A stretch of DNA of 64,000 nucleotides from Pseudomonas fluorescens (GCF_902497855.1 NZ_CABVHU010000016.1:1-64000); one strand, 5' to 3'. Shown: positions 28,326 through 37,120, counted from the first letter of the stretch. The notes: generated from the sequence alone by a model not told the origin. Translations and numbers: made by a program.

Positions 28326-31300
28326 GCCAGATCAATCGCCTGTCCAACGGCGGACGGATCGACCGCAACAAAGTGCTGAGCTTCACCTTCAACGGCCAGA
28401 GCTACAAAGGCTTTGAAGGCGACTCCCTGGCCGCCGCCCTGATCGCCAACGGTGTGGATATCATCGGTCGCAGCTTCAAGTATTCGCGTCCGCGCGGCAT
28501 CTTCGCCGCCGGTGCCGAAGAGCCGAACGCGGTGCTGCAGATCGGCGCTACCGAAGCCACGCAGATTCCGAACGTGCGCGCCACGCAACAGGCGCTGTAC
28601 CAAGGCCTGGTCGCCACCAGCACCAACGGCTGGCCAAGCGTGAACAACGACATGATGGGGATTCTCGGCAAGGTCGGCGGCAAGCTGATGCCGCCGGGCT
28701 TCTACTACAAAACCTTCATGTACCCGCAATCGTTCTGGATGACTTACGAGAAGTACATCCGTAAGGCTGCCGGCCTTGGCCGCTCGCCGACCGAGAACGA
28801 TCCGGACACCTACGACTACATGAACCAGCACTGTGACGTGCTGATCGTCGGCGGTGGCCCTGCTGGCCTGGCCGCTGCACTGGCGGCTGCCCGCAGCGGT
28901 GCCCGGGTGATTCTCGCCGATGAACAGGAAGAGTTCGGCGGCAGCCTGCTCGATTCCCGCGAAAGCCTCGACGGCAAACCGGCCGTGGAATGGGTCGCCA
29001 GCGTCATCGACGAATTGAAAAATACCCCGGACGTGCTGCTGTTGCCGCGCGCCACGGTCAACGGTTACCACGACCATAACTTCCTGACCATTCATGAGCG
29101 CCTGACCGATCACCTCGGCGACCGCGCACCGATTGGCCAGGTGCGTCAGCGCATCCACCGGGTTCGCGCCAAGCGTGTCGTGCTGGCAACCGGCACTCAC
29201 GAGCGTCCACTGGTCTACGGCAACAACGACGTGCCGGGCAACATGCTCGCCGGCGCTGTATCGACTTACGTGCGCCGTTACGGCGTGGCACCGGGCAAAA
29301 AACTGGTGCTGTCGACCAACAACGACCACGCCTATCGCGTGGCACTGGATTGGCTCGACGCCAGCCTGCAAGTCGTCGCCATCGCCGATGCCCGCAGCAA
29401 TCCGCGCGGTGCGCTGGTTGAAGAAGCGCGCGCCAAAGGCATCCGCATCCTGACCGGCAGCGCCGTGATCGAAGCGCGTGGCAGCAAGCACGTGACCGCC
29501 GCTCGCGTTGCCGCGATCGATGTCAAGGCGCACACCGTGACCAGTCCTGGTGAGTGGCTCGAGTGCGACCTGGTTGCCAGCTCCGGCGGCTACAGCCCGG
29601 TGGTTCACCTGGCCTCGCACTTGGGCGGCAAGCCGATCTGGCGCGACGATATCCTCGGTTTCGTACCGGGTGAAGCACCGCAGAAACGCGTGTGTGTCGG
29701 TGGCATCAACGGCGTCTACGGTCTCGGCGATTCCCTGGCCGATGGTTTCGAAGGTGGCGCTCGCGCGGCCAGCGAAGCCGGTTTCAGTGGGGTCGAAGGC
29801 ACCTTGCCCAAAGCCCTGAGCCGTGTCGAAGAACCGACGCTGGCGCTGTTCCAGGTGCCCCATGAAAAGAACTCTGCACGCGCGCCGAAGCAATTCGTCG
29901 ACTTCCAGAACGACGTCACCGCTGGCGGCATCGAACTGGCGACCCGCGAAGGCTTCGAATCGGTCGAGCACGTCAAACGCTACACCGCACTGGGCTTCGG
30001 TACCGACCAGGGCAAGCTGGGCAACGTCAACGGCCTGGCCATCGCCGCCCGTTCGCTGAACGTGACCATCCCGCAGATGGGCACCACCATGTTCCGTCCG
30101 AACTACACGCCGGTGACCTTCGGCGCCGTGGCCGGTCGTCACTGCGGGCACATCTTCGAGCCGGTTCGTTTCACCGCGCTGCATCATTGGCACGTGAAGA
30201 ACGGCGCCGAGTTCGAAGACGTCGGTCAGTGGAAACGTCCATGGTACTTCCCGAAAAACGGTGAAGACCTGCATACCGCCGTGAAGCGCGAATGCAAAGC
30301 CGTGCGCGACAGCGTCGGCCTGCTGGACGCTTCGACCCTGGGCAAGATCGACATCCAGGGCCCGGATTCCCGCGAGTTCCTCAACCGCATCTACACCAAC
30401 GCCTGGACCAAGCTCGACGTGGGCAAGGCCCGCTACGGCCTGATGTGCAAAGAAGACGGCATGGTGTTCGACGACGGCGTAACCGCGTGCCTGGCCGACA
30501 ACCATTTCGTGATGACCACCACCACCGGCGGCGCTGCACGCGTGCTGCAATGGCTGGAAATCTACCACCAGACCGAATGGCCAGACCTGAAGGTGTACTT
30601 CACTTCCGTGACGGACCACTGGGCAACCATGACCCTGTCCGGGCCGAACAGCCGCAAGCTGCTGGGCGAAGTCACCGACATCGATATCAGCAACGAAGCC
30701 TTCCCGTTCATGACCTGGAAAGAAGGTCTGGTCGGTGGTGTGCCGGCACGGGTGTTCCGGATTTCGTTTACCGGTGAACTGTCGTACGAAGTCAACGTGC
30801 AGGCCGACTATGCGATGGGTGTCCTGGAAAAAATTGTTGATGCCGGCAAGAAGTACAACCTGACGCCATATGGCACCGAAACCATGCACGTGTTGCGGGC
30901 AGAGAAGGGCTTCATCATCGTCGGTCAGGACACTGACAGCTCGATGACCCCGGACGACCTGAACATGGGCTGGTGCGTCGGTCGCACCAAACCGTTCTCC
31001 TGGATCGGTCAGCGTGGCATGAACCGTGAAGACTGCGTGCGTGATCAACGTAAGCAGCTGGTGGGCCTGAAGCCGATCGATCCGACCAAATGGCTGCCAG
31101 AGGGTGCGCAGTTGGTGTTCAACACCAAGCAGGCGATTCCGATGACGATGGTTGGTCACGTGACGTCCAGCTACCTGCACAACTCCCTGGGCTATTCATT
31201 TGCCATGGGTGTGGTCAAGGGCGGCCTGAAGCGCATGGGCGAGCGAGTGTTCGCACCGCTGGCCGATGGCAGCGTGATCGAGGCGGAAATCGTTTCTTCG

Positions 31301-31339
31301 GTGTTCTTCGATCCAAAGGGTGATCGCCAGAACGTGTAA
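28322..31339 (+). CDS. soxA: Sarcosine oxidase subunit alpha
   Basis: A 1005-residue subunit. An N-terminal ferredoxin-like region with SLAAALIANGVDIIGRSFKYSRPRG is followed by an NAD-binding fold starting DVLIVGGGPAGLAAALAAA, and a C-terminal half homologous to the glycine cleavage T protein (GLLDASTLGKIDIQGPDSREF, WATMTLSGPNSRKLL) that binds tetrahydrofolate. It takes the methyl of sarcosine into methylene-THF. Translationally coupled to soxD through the ATGA overlap. Confidence 0.96.
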   Translation: MSQINRLSNGGRIDRNKVLSFTFNGQSYKGFEGDSLAAALIANGVDIIGRSFKYSRPRGIFAAGAEEPNAVLQIGATEATQIPNVRATQQALYQGLVATSTNGWPSVNNDMMGILGKVGGKLMPPGFYYKTFMYPQSFWMTYEKYIRKAAGLGRSPTENDPDTYDYMNQHCDVLIVGGGPAGLAAALAAARSGARVILADEQEEFGGSLLDSRESLDGKPAVEWVASVIDELKNTPDVLLLPRATVNGYHDHNFLTIHERLTDHLGDRAPIGQVRQRIHRVRAKRVVLATGTHERPLVYGNNDVPGNMLAGAVSTYVRRYGVAPGKKLVLSTNNDHAYRVALDWLDASLQVVAIADARSNPRGALVEEARAKGIRILTGSAVIEARGSKHVTAARVAAIDVKAHTVTSPGEWLECDLVASSGGYSPVVHLASHLGGKPIWRDDILGFVPGEAPQKRVCVGGINGVYGLGDSLADGFEGGARAASEAGFSGVEGTLPKALSRVEEPTLALFQVPHEKNSARAPKQFVDFQNDVTAGGIELATREGFESVEHVKRYTALGFGTDQGKLGNVNGLAIAARSLNVTIPQMGTTMFRPNYTPVTFGAVAGRHCGHIFEPVRFTALHHWHVKNGAEFEDVGQWKRPWYFPKNGEDLHTAVKRECKAVRDSVGLLDASTLGKIDIQGPDSREFLNRIYTNAWTKLDVGKARYGLMCKEDGMVFDDGVTACLADNHFVMTTTTGGAARVLQWLEIYHQTEWPDLKVYFTSVTDHWATMTLSGPNSRKLLGEVTDIDISNEAFPFMTWKEGLVGGVPARVFRISFTGELSYEVNVQADYAMGVLEKIVDAGKKYNLTPYGTETMHVLRAEKGFIIVGQDTDSSMTPDDLNMGWCVGRTKPFSWIGQRGMNREDCVRDQRKQLVGLKPIDPTKWLPEGAQLVFNTKQAIPMTMVGHVTSSYLHNSLGYSFAMGVVKGGLKRMGERVFAPLADGSVIEAEIVSSVFFDPKGDRQNV

Positions 31340-31342
31340 GTC

Positions 31343-31449
31343 GATCGTTCCCACGCTCTGCGTGGGAATGCATCCCGGGACGCTCCGCGTCCCAAGAGCG
31401 GACGCAGAGCGTCCATGGCGGCATTCCCACGCAGAGCGTGGGAACGATC
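31343..31449. repeat. GTTCCCACGC repeat between soxA and soxG
   Basis: A 107-bp palindromic element bounded by GATCGTTCCCACGC ends, starting 3 bp after the soxA stop. It is almost identical to the copy at 32112-32218, and the two flank soxG in direct orientation. Confidence 0.88.
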
Positions 31450-31477
31450 AACATGCGAATTCAGGAACAGGTGCTTT

Positions 31478-32110
31478 ATGACCACAGCCAATGTGTACCA
31501 ACAACGCCCAACCACCGGGGCCAAGGCCGAGTCGTCGTTGCATCATGCCGACCTCGCCAGCCTGGTGGGCAAGGGCCGTAAAAGCGCCGGCGTGATCGTG
31601 CGCGAGAAAAAACTCCTCGGCCACCTGACCATTCGTGGCGATGGCCACGATGCTGCGTTTGCCGCTGGCGTGCAAAAAGCGCTGGGCATTGAATTGCCAG
31701 GCGCGCTGACCGTCATCGTCAAAGGCGAAACCAGCCTGCAATGGATGGGGCCGGATGAATGGTTGCTGATCGTGCCGACTGGCGAAGAATTCGCCGTCGA
31801 GCAAAAACTGCGTAAAGCGCTGGGCAACCTGCACATCGCCATCGTCAACGTCAGCGGCGGCCAGCAGCTGCTCGAACTGAGCGGCCCGAACGTGCGCCAG
31901 GTGCTGATGAAATCCACCAGCTACGACGTGCACCCCAACAGCTTTCCGGTAGGCAAGGCGGTGGGCACGGTGTTTGCCAAATCGCAACTGATGATCCGCC
32001 ACACCGCCGAAGACACCTGGGAACTGCTGATCCGTCGCAGCTTCTCGGATTACTGGTGGTTGTGGTTGCAGGATGCCGCCGCTGAATACGGGCTTAGCGT
32101 CCAAGCGTAA
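31478..32110 (+). CDS. soxG: Sarcosine oxidase subunit gamma
   Basis: A 210-residue subunit that resembles the C-terminal tetrahydrofolate-binding (GcvT-like) part of SoxA and completes the heterotetramer: LSGPNVRQVLMKSTSYDVHP and IRRSFSDYWWLWLQDAA are typical. AGGAACAG precedes the ATG at 31478. It stands ~140 bp from soxA instead of being tightly packed, because a REP-type repeat was inserted; another follows after one base. Confidence 0.93.
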   Translation: MTTANVYQQRPTTGAKAESSLHHADLASLVGKGRKSAGVIVREKKLLGHLTIRGDGHDAAFAAGVQKALGIELPGALTVIVKGETSLQWMGPDEWLLIVPTGEEFAVEQKLRKALGNLHIAIVNVSGGQQLLELSGPNVRQVLMKSTSYDVHPNSFPVGKAVGTVFAKSQLMIRHTAEDTWELLIRRSFSDYWWLWLQDAAAEYGLSVQA

Positions 32111-32111
32111 C

Positions 32112-32218
32112 GATCGTTCCCACGCGCTGCGTGGGAATGCATCCCCGGACGCTCCGCGTCCCAAAGCGGACGCAGAGCGTCCATGGCGGCGTTCCCACGC
32201 AGAGCGTGGGAACGATCA
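32112..32218. repeat. GTTCCCACGC repeat between soxG and purU
   Basis: A 107-bp element of the same structure as 31343-31449, starting 1 bp after the soxG stop and ending 18 bp before purU. Confidence 0.88.
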
Positions 32219-32236
32219 GATAGGAGTCACCGCACT

Positions 32237-33094
32237 ATGAGCCGCGCCCCAGACACATGGATTCTGACCGCCGATTGCCCAAGCGTCCTCGGCACCGTGG
32301 ATGCGGTGACCCGCTTTCTGTTCGAGCAGGGCTGCTACGTCACCGAACACCACTCCTTCGATGACCGGCTCTCGGGCCGTTTCTTCATTCGTGTCGAGTT
32401 CCGCCAACCCGACGGCTTCGACGAACAGTCGTTCCGCGCCGGCTTGGAAGAGCGTGGCCAGGCCTTCGGCATGATCTTCGAGCTGACCGCGCCGAACTAC
32501 CGGCCGAAAGTGGTGATCATGGTCTCCAAGGCCGATCACTGCCTCAACGACTTGCTCTACCGCCAGCGCATCGGCCAGCTGTCCATGGACGTGGCCGCCG
32601 TGGTGTCCAATCACCCGGACCTCAAGCCGTTGGCCGACTGGCACCAGATTCCCTATTACCACTTCCCCCTGGACCCGAACGACAAGCCGTCCCAGGAGCG
32701 TCAGGTCTGGCAAGTGATCGAAGAGTCCGGCGCCGAGCTGGTCATTCTTGCTCGTTACATGCAGGTCCTGTCGCCAGAGCTGTGCCGCAAACTCGACGGC
32801 AAGGCAATCAACATCCACCACTCCCTGCTGCCGGGTTTCAAGGGCGCCAAGCCGTATCACCAGGCCTACAACAAGGGCGTGAAACTGGTGGGCGCCACCG
32901 CGCACTACATCAACAACGACCTGGACGAAGGCCCGATCATCGCCCAGGGCGTGGAGGCTGTGGACCATAGTCATTACCCTGAAGACCTGATTGCCAAGGG
33001 GCGGGATATCGAAGGGCTGACATTGGCGCGGGCGGTGGGTTATCACATTGAACGACGGGTGTTCTTGAACGCCAATCGCACCGTCGTTCTTTAG
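32237..33094 (+). CDS. purU: Formyltetrahydrofolate deformylase
   Basis: A 285-residue enzyme with an N-terminal ACT domain (TWILTADCPSVLGTVDAVTR) and a C-terminal formyltransferase-like hydrolase domain with NIHHSLLPGFKGAKPYHQAY. It hydrolyses 10-formyl-THF to formate and THF, recycling folate charged by sarcosine oxidase. ATAGGAGTCACC precedes the ATG. It corresponds to PA5420 (purU2). Confidence 0.95.
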   Translation: MSRAPDTWILTADCPSVLGTVDAVTRFLFEQGCYVTEHHSFDDRLSGRFFIRVEFRQPDGFDEQSFRAGLEERGQAFGMIFELTAPNYRPKVVIMVSKADHCLNDLLYRQRIGQLSMDVAAVVSNHPDLKPLADWHQIPYYHFPLDPNDKPSQERQVWQVIEESGAELVILARYMQVLSPELCRKLDGKAINIHHSLLPGFKGAKPYHQAYNKGVKLVGATAHYINNDLDEGPIIAQGVEAVDHSHYPEDLIAKGRDIEGLTLARAVGYHIERRVFLNANRTVVL

Positions 33095-33111
33095 ATTTTT
33101 GGGGGCTGCTG

Positions 33112-33235
33112 CGCAGCCCATCGCCAGCAAGCCGGCTCCTACAGGGGATTTGTGCCTGGACACACATCTCAAACACACCAAAAACCCTGTAGGAGCTGGC
33201 TTGTCGGGTCGCCGCATCGCAGCGAAGAGGCCGTA
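33112..33235. repeat. Two degenerate REP halves
   Basis: A CGCCAGCAAGCCGGCTCCTA unit at 33121 and a TGTAGGAGCTGGCTTGTCGG unit at 33187 face each other but with an extra insertion (GGGTCGCCGCATCGC) in the second. Lies between purU and fdhA. Confidence 0.65.
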
Positions 33236-33334
33236 ACAAACAACACAAAGCCACAAGCAACAACCCAAGCAAACAACGCGCCGCCGATCCCGGGCGACGC
33301 GACCGCTACATAAAAACAACAGCGAGGTGAAAGC

Positions 33335-34534
33335 ATGTCTGGTAATCGTGGTGTCGTGTATCTCGGCAATGGCCAGGTCGAAGTACAGAAAATCGACTAT
33401 CCCAAAATGCAGGACCCGCGTGGCAGGAAGATCAATCACGCCGTCATCCTGCGTGTGGTTTCGACCAACATCTGTGGTTCCGATCAGCACATGGTGCGCG
33501 GTCGCACCACCGCCCAGACCGGCCTGGTACTGGGTCACGAAATTACTGGTGAAGTGATCGAGAAGGGCAGCGACGTCGAGAACCTGCAAATCGGCGACCT
33601 GGTCTCGGTGCCGTTCAACGTCGCTTGCGGGCGCTGCCGTTCCTGCAAGGAAATGCACACCGGTGTCTGCCTCAGCGTCAACCCAGCCCGTCCAGGCGGT
33701 GCCTACGGCTATGTCGACATGGGCGACTGGACCGGTGGCCAGGCCGAATACGCCATGGTGCCGTACGCCGACTTCAACCTGCTGAAACTGCCGGATCGCG
33801 ATCGCGCCATGGAAAAAATCCGTGACCTGACCTGCCTCTCCGACATCCTGCCCACCGGTTACCACGGCGCAGTCACCGCCGGCGTTGGCCCGGGCAGCAC
33901 CGTGTACATCGCGGGCGCCGGCCCGGTTGGTCTGGCAGCCGCCGCTTCCGCTCGCCTGCTGGGCGCGGCGGTGGTGATCATCGGTGACGTCAACACCGTC
34001 CGCCTGGCACACGCCAAGGCCCAGGGTTTCGAAATCGCCGACCTGTCCCTCGATACTCCGCTGCACGAACAGATCGCCGCATTGCTGGGCGAGCCGGAAG
34101 TGGATTGCGCCATCGACGCCGTAGGCTTCGAAGCGCGTGGTCATGGCCATGACGGCGTGAAGCACGAGGCTCCGGCCACCGTGCTCAACTCGTTGATGGG
34201 CGTGGTGCGTGTGGCTGGCAAGATCGGTATTCCAGGCCTGTACGTGACCGAAGATCCAGGTGCAGTGGATGCGGCCGCGAAAATGGGCGCCCTGAGCATT
34301 CGTTTCGGTTTGGGTTGGGCTAAATCCCACAGCTTCCACACCGGGCAGACGCCGGTGATGAAGTACAACCGTCAGTTGATGCAGGCGATCATGTGGGACC
34401 GTATCAACATCGCCGAAGTGGTGGGCGTTCAGGTGATCAGCCTGGATCAGGCACCACAGGGGTATGGTGAGTTTGATGCGGGTGTGCCGAAGAAGTTTGT
34501 GATTGATCCGCATAGGTTGTTTAGTGCGGCGTAA
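33335..34534 (+). CDS. fdhA: Glutathione-independent formaldehyde dehydrogenase
   Basis: A 399-residue zinc-containing medium-chain dehydrogenase like P. putida FdhA, oxidising formaldehyde to formate with tightly bound NAD+. Catalytic zinc ligands are in NICGSDQHMVRG and GLVLGHEITGEV; the structural zinc loop is CGRCRSCKEMHTGVC; the NAD fold is YIAGAGPVGLAAAASARLLG. It removes formaldehyde from GbcAB, DgcAB and SoxBDAG. GAGGTGAAAGC precedes the ATG, and a hairpin terminator follows. Parts of its 3' end are duplicated at 35767-35926. Confidence 0.95.
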   Translation: MSGNRGVVYLGNGQVEVQKIDYPKMQDPRGRKINHAVILRVVSTNICGSDQHMVRGRTTAQTGLVLGHEITGEVIEKGSDVENLQIGDLVSVPFNVACGRCRSCKEMHTGVCLSVNPARPGGAYGYVDMGDWTGGQAEYAMVPYADFNLLKLPDRDRAMEKIRDLTCLSDILPTGYHGAVTAGVGPGSTVYIAGAGPVGLAAAASARLLGAAVVIIGDVNTVRLAHAKAQGFEIADLSLDTPLHEQIAALLGEPEVDCAIDAVGFEARGHGHDGVKHEAPATVLNSLMGVVRVAGKIGIPGLYVTEDPGAVDAAAKMGALSIRFGLGWAKSHSFHTGQTPVMKYNRQLMQAIMWDRINIAEVVGVQVISLDQAPQGYGEFDAGVPKKFVIDPHRLFSAA

Positions 34535-34543
34535 GGCCTAACG

Positions 34544-34578
34544 AAAAAAAACGGCGAACTTTTGTTCGCCGTTTTTTT
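34544..34578. terminator. Bidirectional terminator between fdhA and RHS gene 1
   Basis: AACGGCGAAC (34550-34559), loop TTTT, GTTCGCCGTT (34564-34573), flanked by A7 on the left and T7 on the right. It ends fdhA transcripts on the plus strand and works equally for the convergent RHS gene, whose stop codon it overlaps. Confidence 0.92.
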
Positions 34579-35599
34579 AATCTATAGATGACGGACCTCG
34601 TCTTATGCTGCTTTGTCTCTCGGAGGGTTCATACAACCATAAGGATTGGTGGTAAGAAGGTAGCCCGTTATCTTCATATTTTTGGGGTGGCAAAGATGCA
34701 GAGTAGGGAGGGGGAAGATCGGAACTACCGCTTGAAGCAGATCCAATGCTATTTATAGGATTTATAGGATTTATAGGATTTATAGGATTTGTAGTTCGAT
34801 TGTTACCATGCTGAAGTATGTATTCTCCCCCTTCAACGGTGTGCGCAAAAGGTCTTCTTTGTACGCGTACGGGTGGAGGCAAGTTAGGACGACCACTTTC
34901 AGACGTAGTTAATAGAACTTGTAAAATGGCAGGGCGGGGCGCTCCAGGGGGGCGTGATTCTGTCACAGCGAAAGCCAAAGAACCTTGGGTCGTCCAGGCT
35001 GGAGTTTTTGGGTGTATTTTTTTTCTCATCAATCCTATGTAACGCAGAAAAGCTTTCACCGAAGCCGGTGTATGCCCAGTAGGGTCCCTTCGATTCACCG
35101 GGTCCCCCACACAATACACATACCCATTCAACCCTCCCTCCCCAAACGGACTCCAACTGTCCGGACTATTGAATCGCATCAACACCGGATTAAACGCCCG
35201 ATAGCCATTTCCCAATAGATAATGCGCGGTCACCGGATCGGGTCGCTCACCGTTGAAGCCGAGCAGGCTCAACATGCCGTCTTTCGGAGAACTATGGCCA
35301 TAAGGTGTGTAGACGAAAGAATGAGGTGGCGCTGCGTCGAGAGCGTTCAACACTGAACGATGTTTGTCGGTAGCGAACAAAGTTGTGTTTACACCGCCGT
35401 TCTGGTGCAGTTTCTGCGCCAGCAGTTGTTCTTCGTGCTGCATGATCGAACGTTGCACCACACCCTGAACCTCGGTAGCCAGGTGATCTTTTAAGTAGAA
35501 GCGTCGGGTATTTGCTTGTGCTGACGGCATGCAACCAACCAGTCGGTCCAGTGGATCGTACTGATAACGGCAGAGCAAGGGTTCGCGGTGTCTGTCCAT
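34577..35599 (-). CDS. RHS-core protein 1 (proline-rich tail)
   Basis: A 340-residue protein. Residues 1-176 are the short RHS-core module shared by five genes here: CRYQYDPLDRLV, YTPYGH, GERPDPV, RFNSPDSWSPFGEGGLNGY and the boundary motif RDPTGH. Residues 177-340 are a private tail with an (NPI) repeat coded by four 9-bp units, two PPxY/LPxY-like motifs (DLPPPYSASLPP, GLPSYHQS) and no clear enzyme fold. It has no signal peptide and lacks the long beta-shell of full-size RHS or TccC toxins. AAGGAAC precedes the ATG. In this group of bacteria such proteins are annotated as RHS-repeat-associated core proteins, and TccC-like effectors end the same way. The target is unknown, and there is no immunity gene between it and fdhA. 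Confidence 0.8.
   Translation of the reverse strand: MDRHREPLLCRYQYDPLDRLVGCMPSAQANTRRFYLKDHLATEVQGVVQRSIMQHEEQLLAQKLHQNGGVNTTLFATDKHRSVLNALDAAPPHSFVYTPYGHSSPKDGMLSLLGFNGERPDPVTAHYLLGNGYRAFNPVLMRFNSPDSWSPFGEGGLNGYVYCVGDPVNRRDPTGHTPASVKAFLRYIGLMRKKIHPKTPAWTTQGSLAFAVTESRPPGAPRPAILQVLLTTSESGRPNLPPPVRVQRRPFAHTVEGGEYILQHGNNRTTNPINPINPINPINSIGSASSGSSDLPPPYSASLPPQKYEDNGLPSYHQSLWLYEPSERQSSIRRGPSSID
34752..34787. repeat. 9-bp tandem repeat in RHS gene 1
   Basis: Four perfect copies of TTTATAGGA, coding Asn-Pro-Ile triplets on the minus strand. Copy number is likely to vary by slippage without breaking the frame. Confidence 0.9.
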
Positions 35600-35662
35600 G
35601 AGCAGAGTTCCTTGAAGGACCGCCGATTCAGGGTTTCACTGTGACGAAATCGACCACGTTTG

Positions 35663-35683
35663 CCTACTAGAAGAACTGATAGG
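35663..35683 (-). promoter_or_regulatory. Shared palindrome upstream of RHS gene 1
   Basis: In gene sense it reads CCTATCAGTTCTTCTAGTAGG, a variant of the element CTAGCAG-TT-CTGNTAG found before all five RHS genes. It lies 63 nt before the ATG. Probable operator or promoter element. Confidence 0.7.
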
Positions 35684-35766
35684 TCGACTGGAGCTTTGCG
35701 GCTATTCATGGCCTTCACAACCTTGTGCGGTTCGAACAAGCCTCGTTGCCACAAATGCCATTAGCC

Positions 35767-35926
35767 GCACGAACAGATCGCCGCACTGCTGGGCGAGCCG
35801 GAAGGGGATTGCGCCAGCGACACCGTAGGCTTCGAAGCGCGTGGTCATTTGAGTTGATCGGCCTCGGGTGTGCATCCGTGGTTAGGGTGATTTTGCTCCG
35901 GGAGCGCCGAAGAAATCTGTGATTTT
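35767..35926 (+). pseudogene. Fragment of the fdhA 3' end
   Basis: 35767-35848 matches fdhA 34063-34144 with 4 mismatches in 82 positions, and 35881-35923 matches the last codons of fdhA (around 34461-34505) more loosely, with ~320 bp between them deleted. It lies in the same orientation as fdhA and directly abuts the stop of RHS gene 2, just as intact fdhA abuts RHS gene 1. Confidence 0.88.
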
Positions 35927-37036
35927 TTATACGTGACCTCCAACTTGAAGTATGGTCACAGTTTTATCGTGTACTGAGAATATTACTCGTTCACTGTCAC
36001 TTAGTCTTATTTGATACGTATTACGTTTGATGGCGACTTTGGTTTTTGTCAGGCGGACGGCGCCTAATAATTTTGCTGCCTCAATATAGCTTTTTCCGTC
36101 GTTGTGAATGGCATTCTGAAATTCATCAAATTTATTTTGTTCTGCTGTTGTAAGTTGACTAAATTTAGCGCCCTTTTTTGAGTAATTCCACGGACCCCGC
36201 TGCGGTTTTTCAGATACACTCGCTTTATGGCTTCTGGCCGTTTTATTGGCGGGGGATAGTTTGGAAGGGGCGTCTACTTGACTTGAATAAAGTCTTGCTT
36301 TATTTGGCGAATTCCGCTTTCCTGAAATAGGGGGCAGACTGTGAGCTTGAGTTGACCATGACGCGGCGGCATTGAAAGGGGCAGGAGGGGGGGCAGCAAC
36401 CCGAATTATGTCGCTCGATTTATTTACAACAGCAGAGGATATGGTCGGGGAGTTTCCAAAATAGCGTATATAGGCGCCTTGGAGCCACTTCCGTAAACTC
36501 GTGAAATAATGCCCACTCGGATCGCTCCGATTTACCGGATCCCCCGCGCAATATGTATAGGCATTCAAACCTCCATCCCCGAATGGACTTAAATTATCCG
36601 GGCTGTTAAAGCGCATTAACACCGGGTTAAACGCCCGATAACCATTGCCCAACAAATAGCACCCCGTCACTGGATCTGGCCGTTCGCCGCTGAAGCCGAG
36701 CAGGCTGAGCAAGCCGTTTTCCGGAATACGGTGACCATACGGTGTGTAAGCGAGCCTATGCGGTCTGGTTGAGTCGAGGGCAGTCAACACTGAACGCTGC
36801 TGATCGGTGGCGAGCATGGTGGTTTCCAGGGTGCCGCCTTCACAGCGATGTTCCGCCAGCAGTTGATCCCCATGCTGCATGATCGAACGCTGCACCGCGC
36901 CTTGAACCTCGGTAGCCAGACGATCCTTGAGGTAGAAACGCTGAATGTTGGCTTGCGCGGACGTCGCGCAACTAATCAGTTGATCCAGTGGGTCGTACCG
37001 GTAATGGCAGAGTGGGATTTCGCGGCGAGCAGTCAT
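35927..37036 (-). CDS. RHS-core protein 2 with RelE/ParE-like tail
   Basis: A 369-residue protein. Residues 1-176 are the RHS core ending SDPSGH. Residues 177-~285 are a Ser/Pro/Lys-rich linker. The end (from FSQLTTAEQNKFDEFQNAI) reads like a RelE/ParE-fold toxin: an opening helix, then NTYQIRLSDSERVIFSVHDK and TVTILQVGGHV, which mirrors the YRiRvGdyRviy...vvilgHR pattern. RelE-type toxins cut ribosome-bound mRNA, ParE poisons gyrase; which applies is not clear. I start at 37036 (AGGAGCC upstream) rather than the earlier ATG at 37060. The tail is clearly more AT-rich than the core. No antitoxin or immunity gene lies next to it. Confidence 0.78.
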   Translation of the reverse strand: MTARREIPLCHYRYDPLDQLISCATSAQANIQRFYLKDRLATEVQGAVQRSIMQHGDQLLAEHRCEGGTLETTMLATDQQRSVLTALDSTRPHRLAYTPYGHRIPENGLLSLLGFSGERPDPVTGCYLLGNGYRAFNPVLMRFNSPDNLSPFGDGGLNAYTYCAGDPVNRSDPSGHYFTSLRKWLQGAYIRYFGNSPTISSAVVNKSSDIIRVAAPPPAPFNAAASWSTQAHSLPPISGKRNSPNKARLYSSQVDAPSKLSPANKTARSHKASVSEKPQRGPWNYSKKGAKFSQLTTAEQNKFDEFQNAIHNDGKSYIEAAKLLGAVRLTKTKVAIKRNTYQIRLSDSERVIFSVHDKTVTILQVGGHV

Positions 37037-37099
37037 GACTAGGGCTCCTGAAGGATCCATCTATCAAGGCTTCCACTGTGATGCAATCGGCCCGGGCTG

Positions 37100-37120
37100 C
37101 CTACTAGCAGAACTGCTAGG
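37100..37120 (-). promoter_or_regulatory. Shared palindrome upstream of RHS gene 2
   Basis: Sense CCTAGCAGTTCTGCTAGTAGG; the core CTAGCAG-TT-CTGCTAG is a perfect palindrome here. It lies 63 nt before the ATG. Confidence 0.75.

Noticed and set aside
31215..31524. Small frames starting with VPTLCVGM-like peptides within GTTCCCACGC repeats
   Set aside because: The same peptides recur wherever this palindromic repeat occurs, so they are translations of the repeat, not genes.
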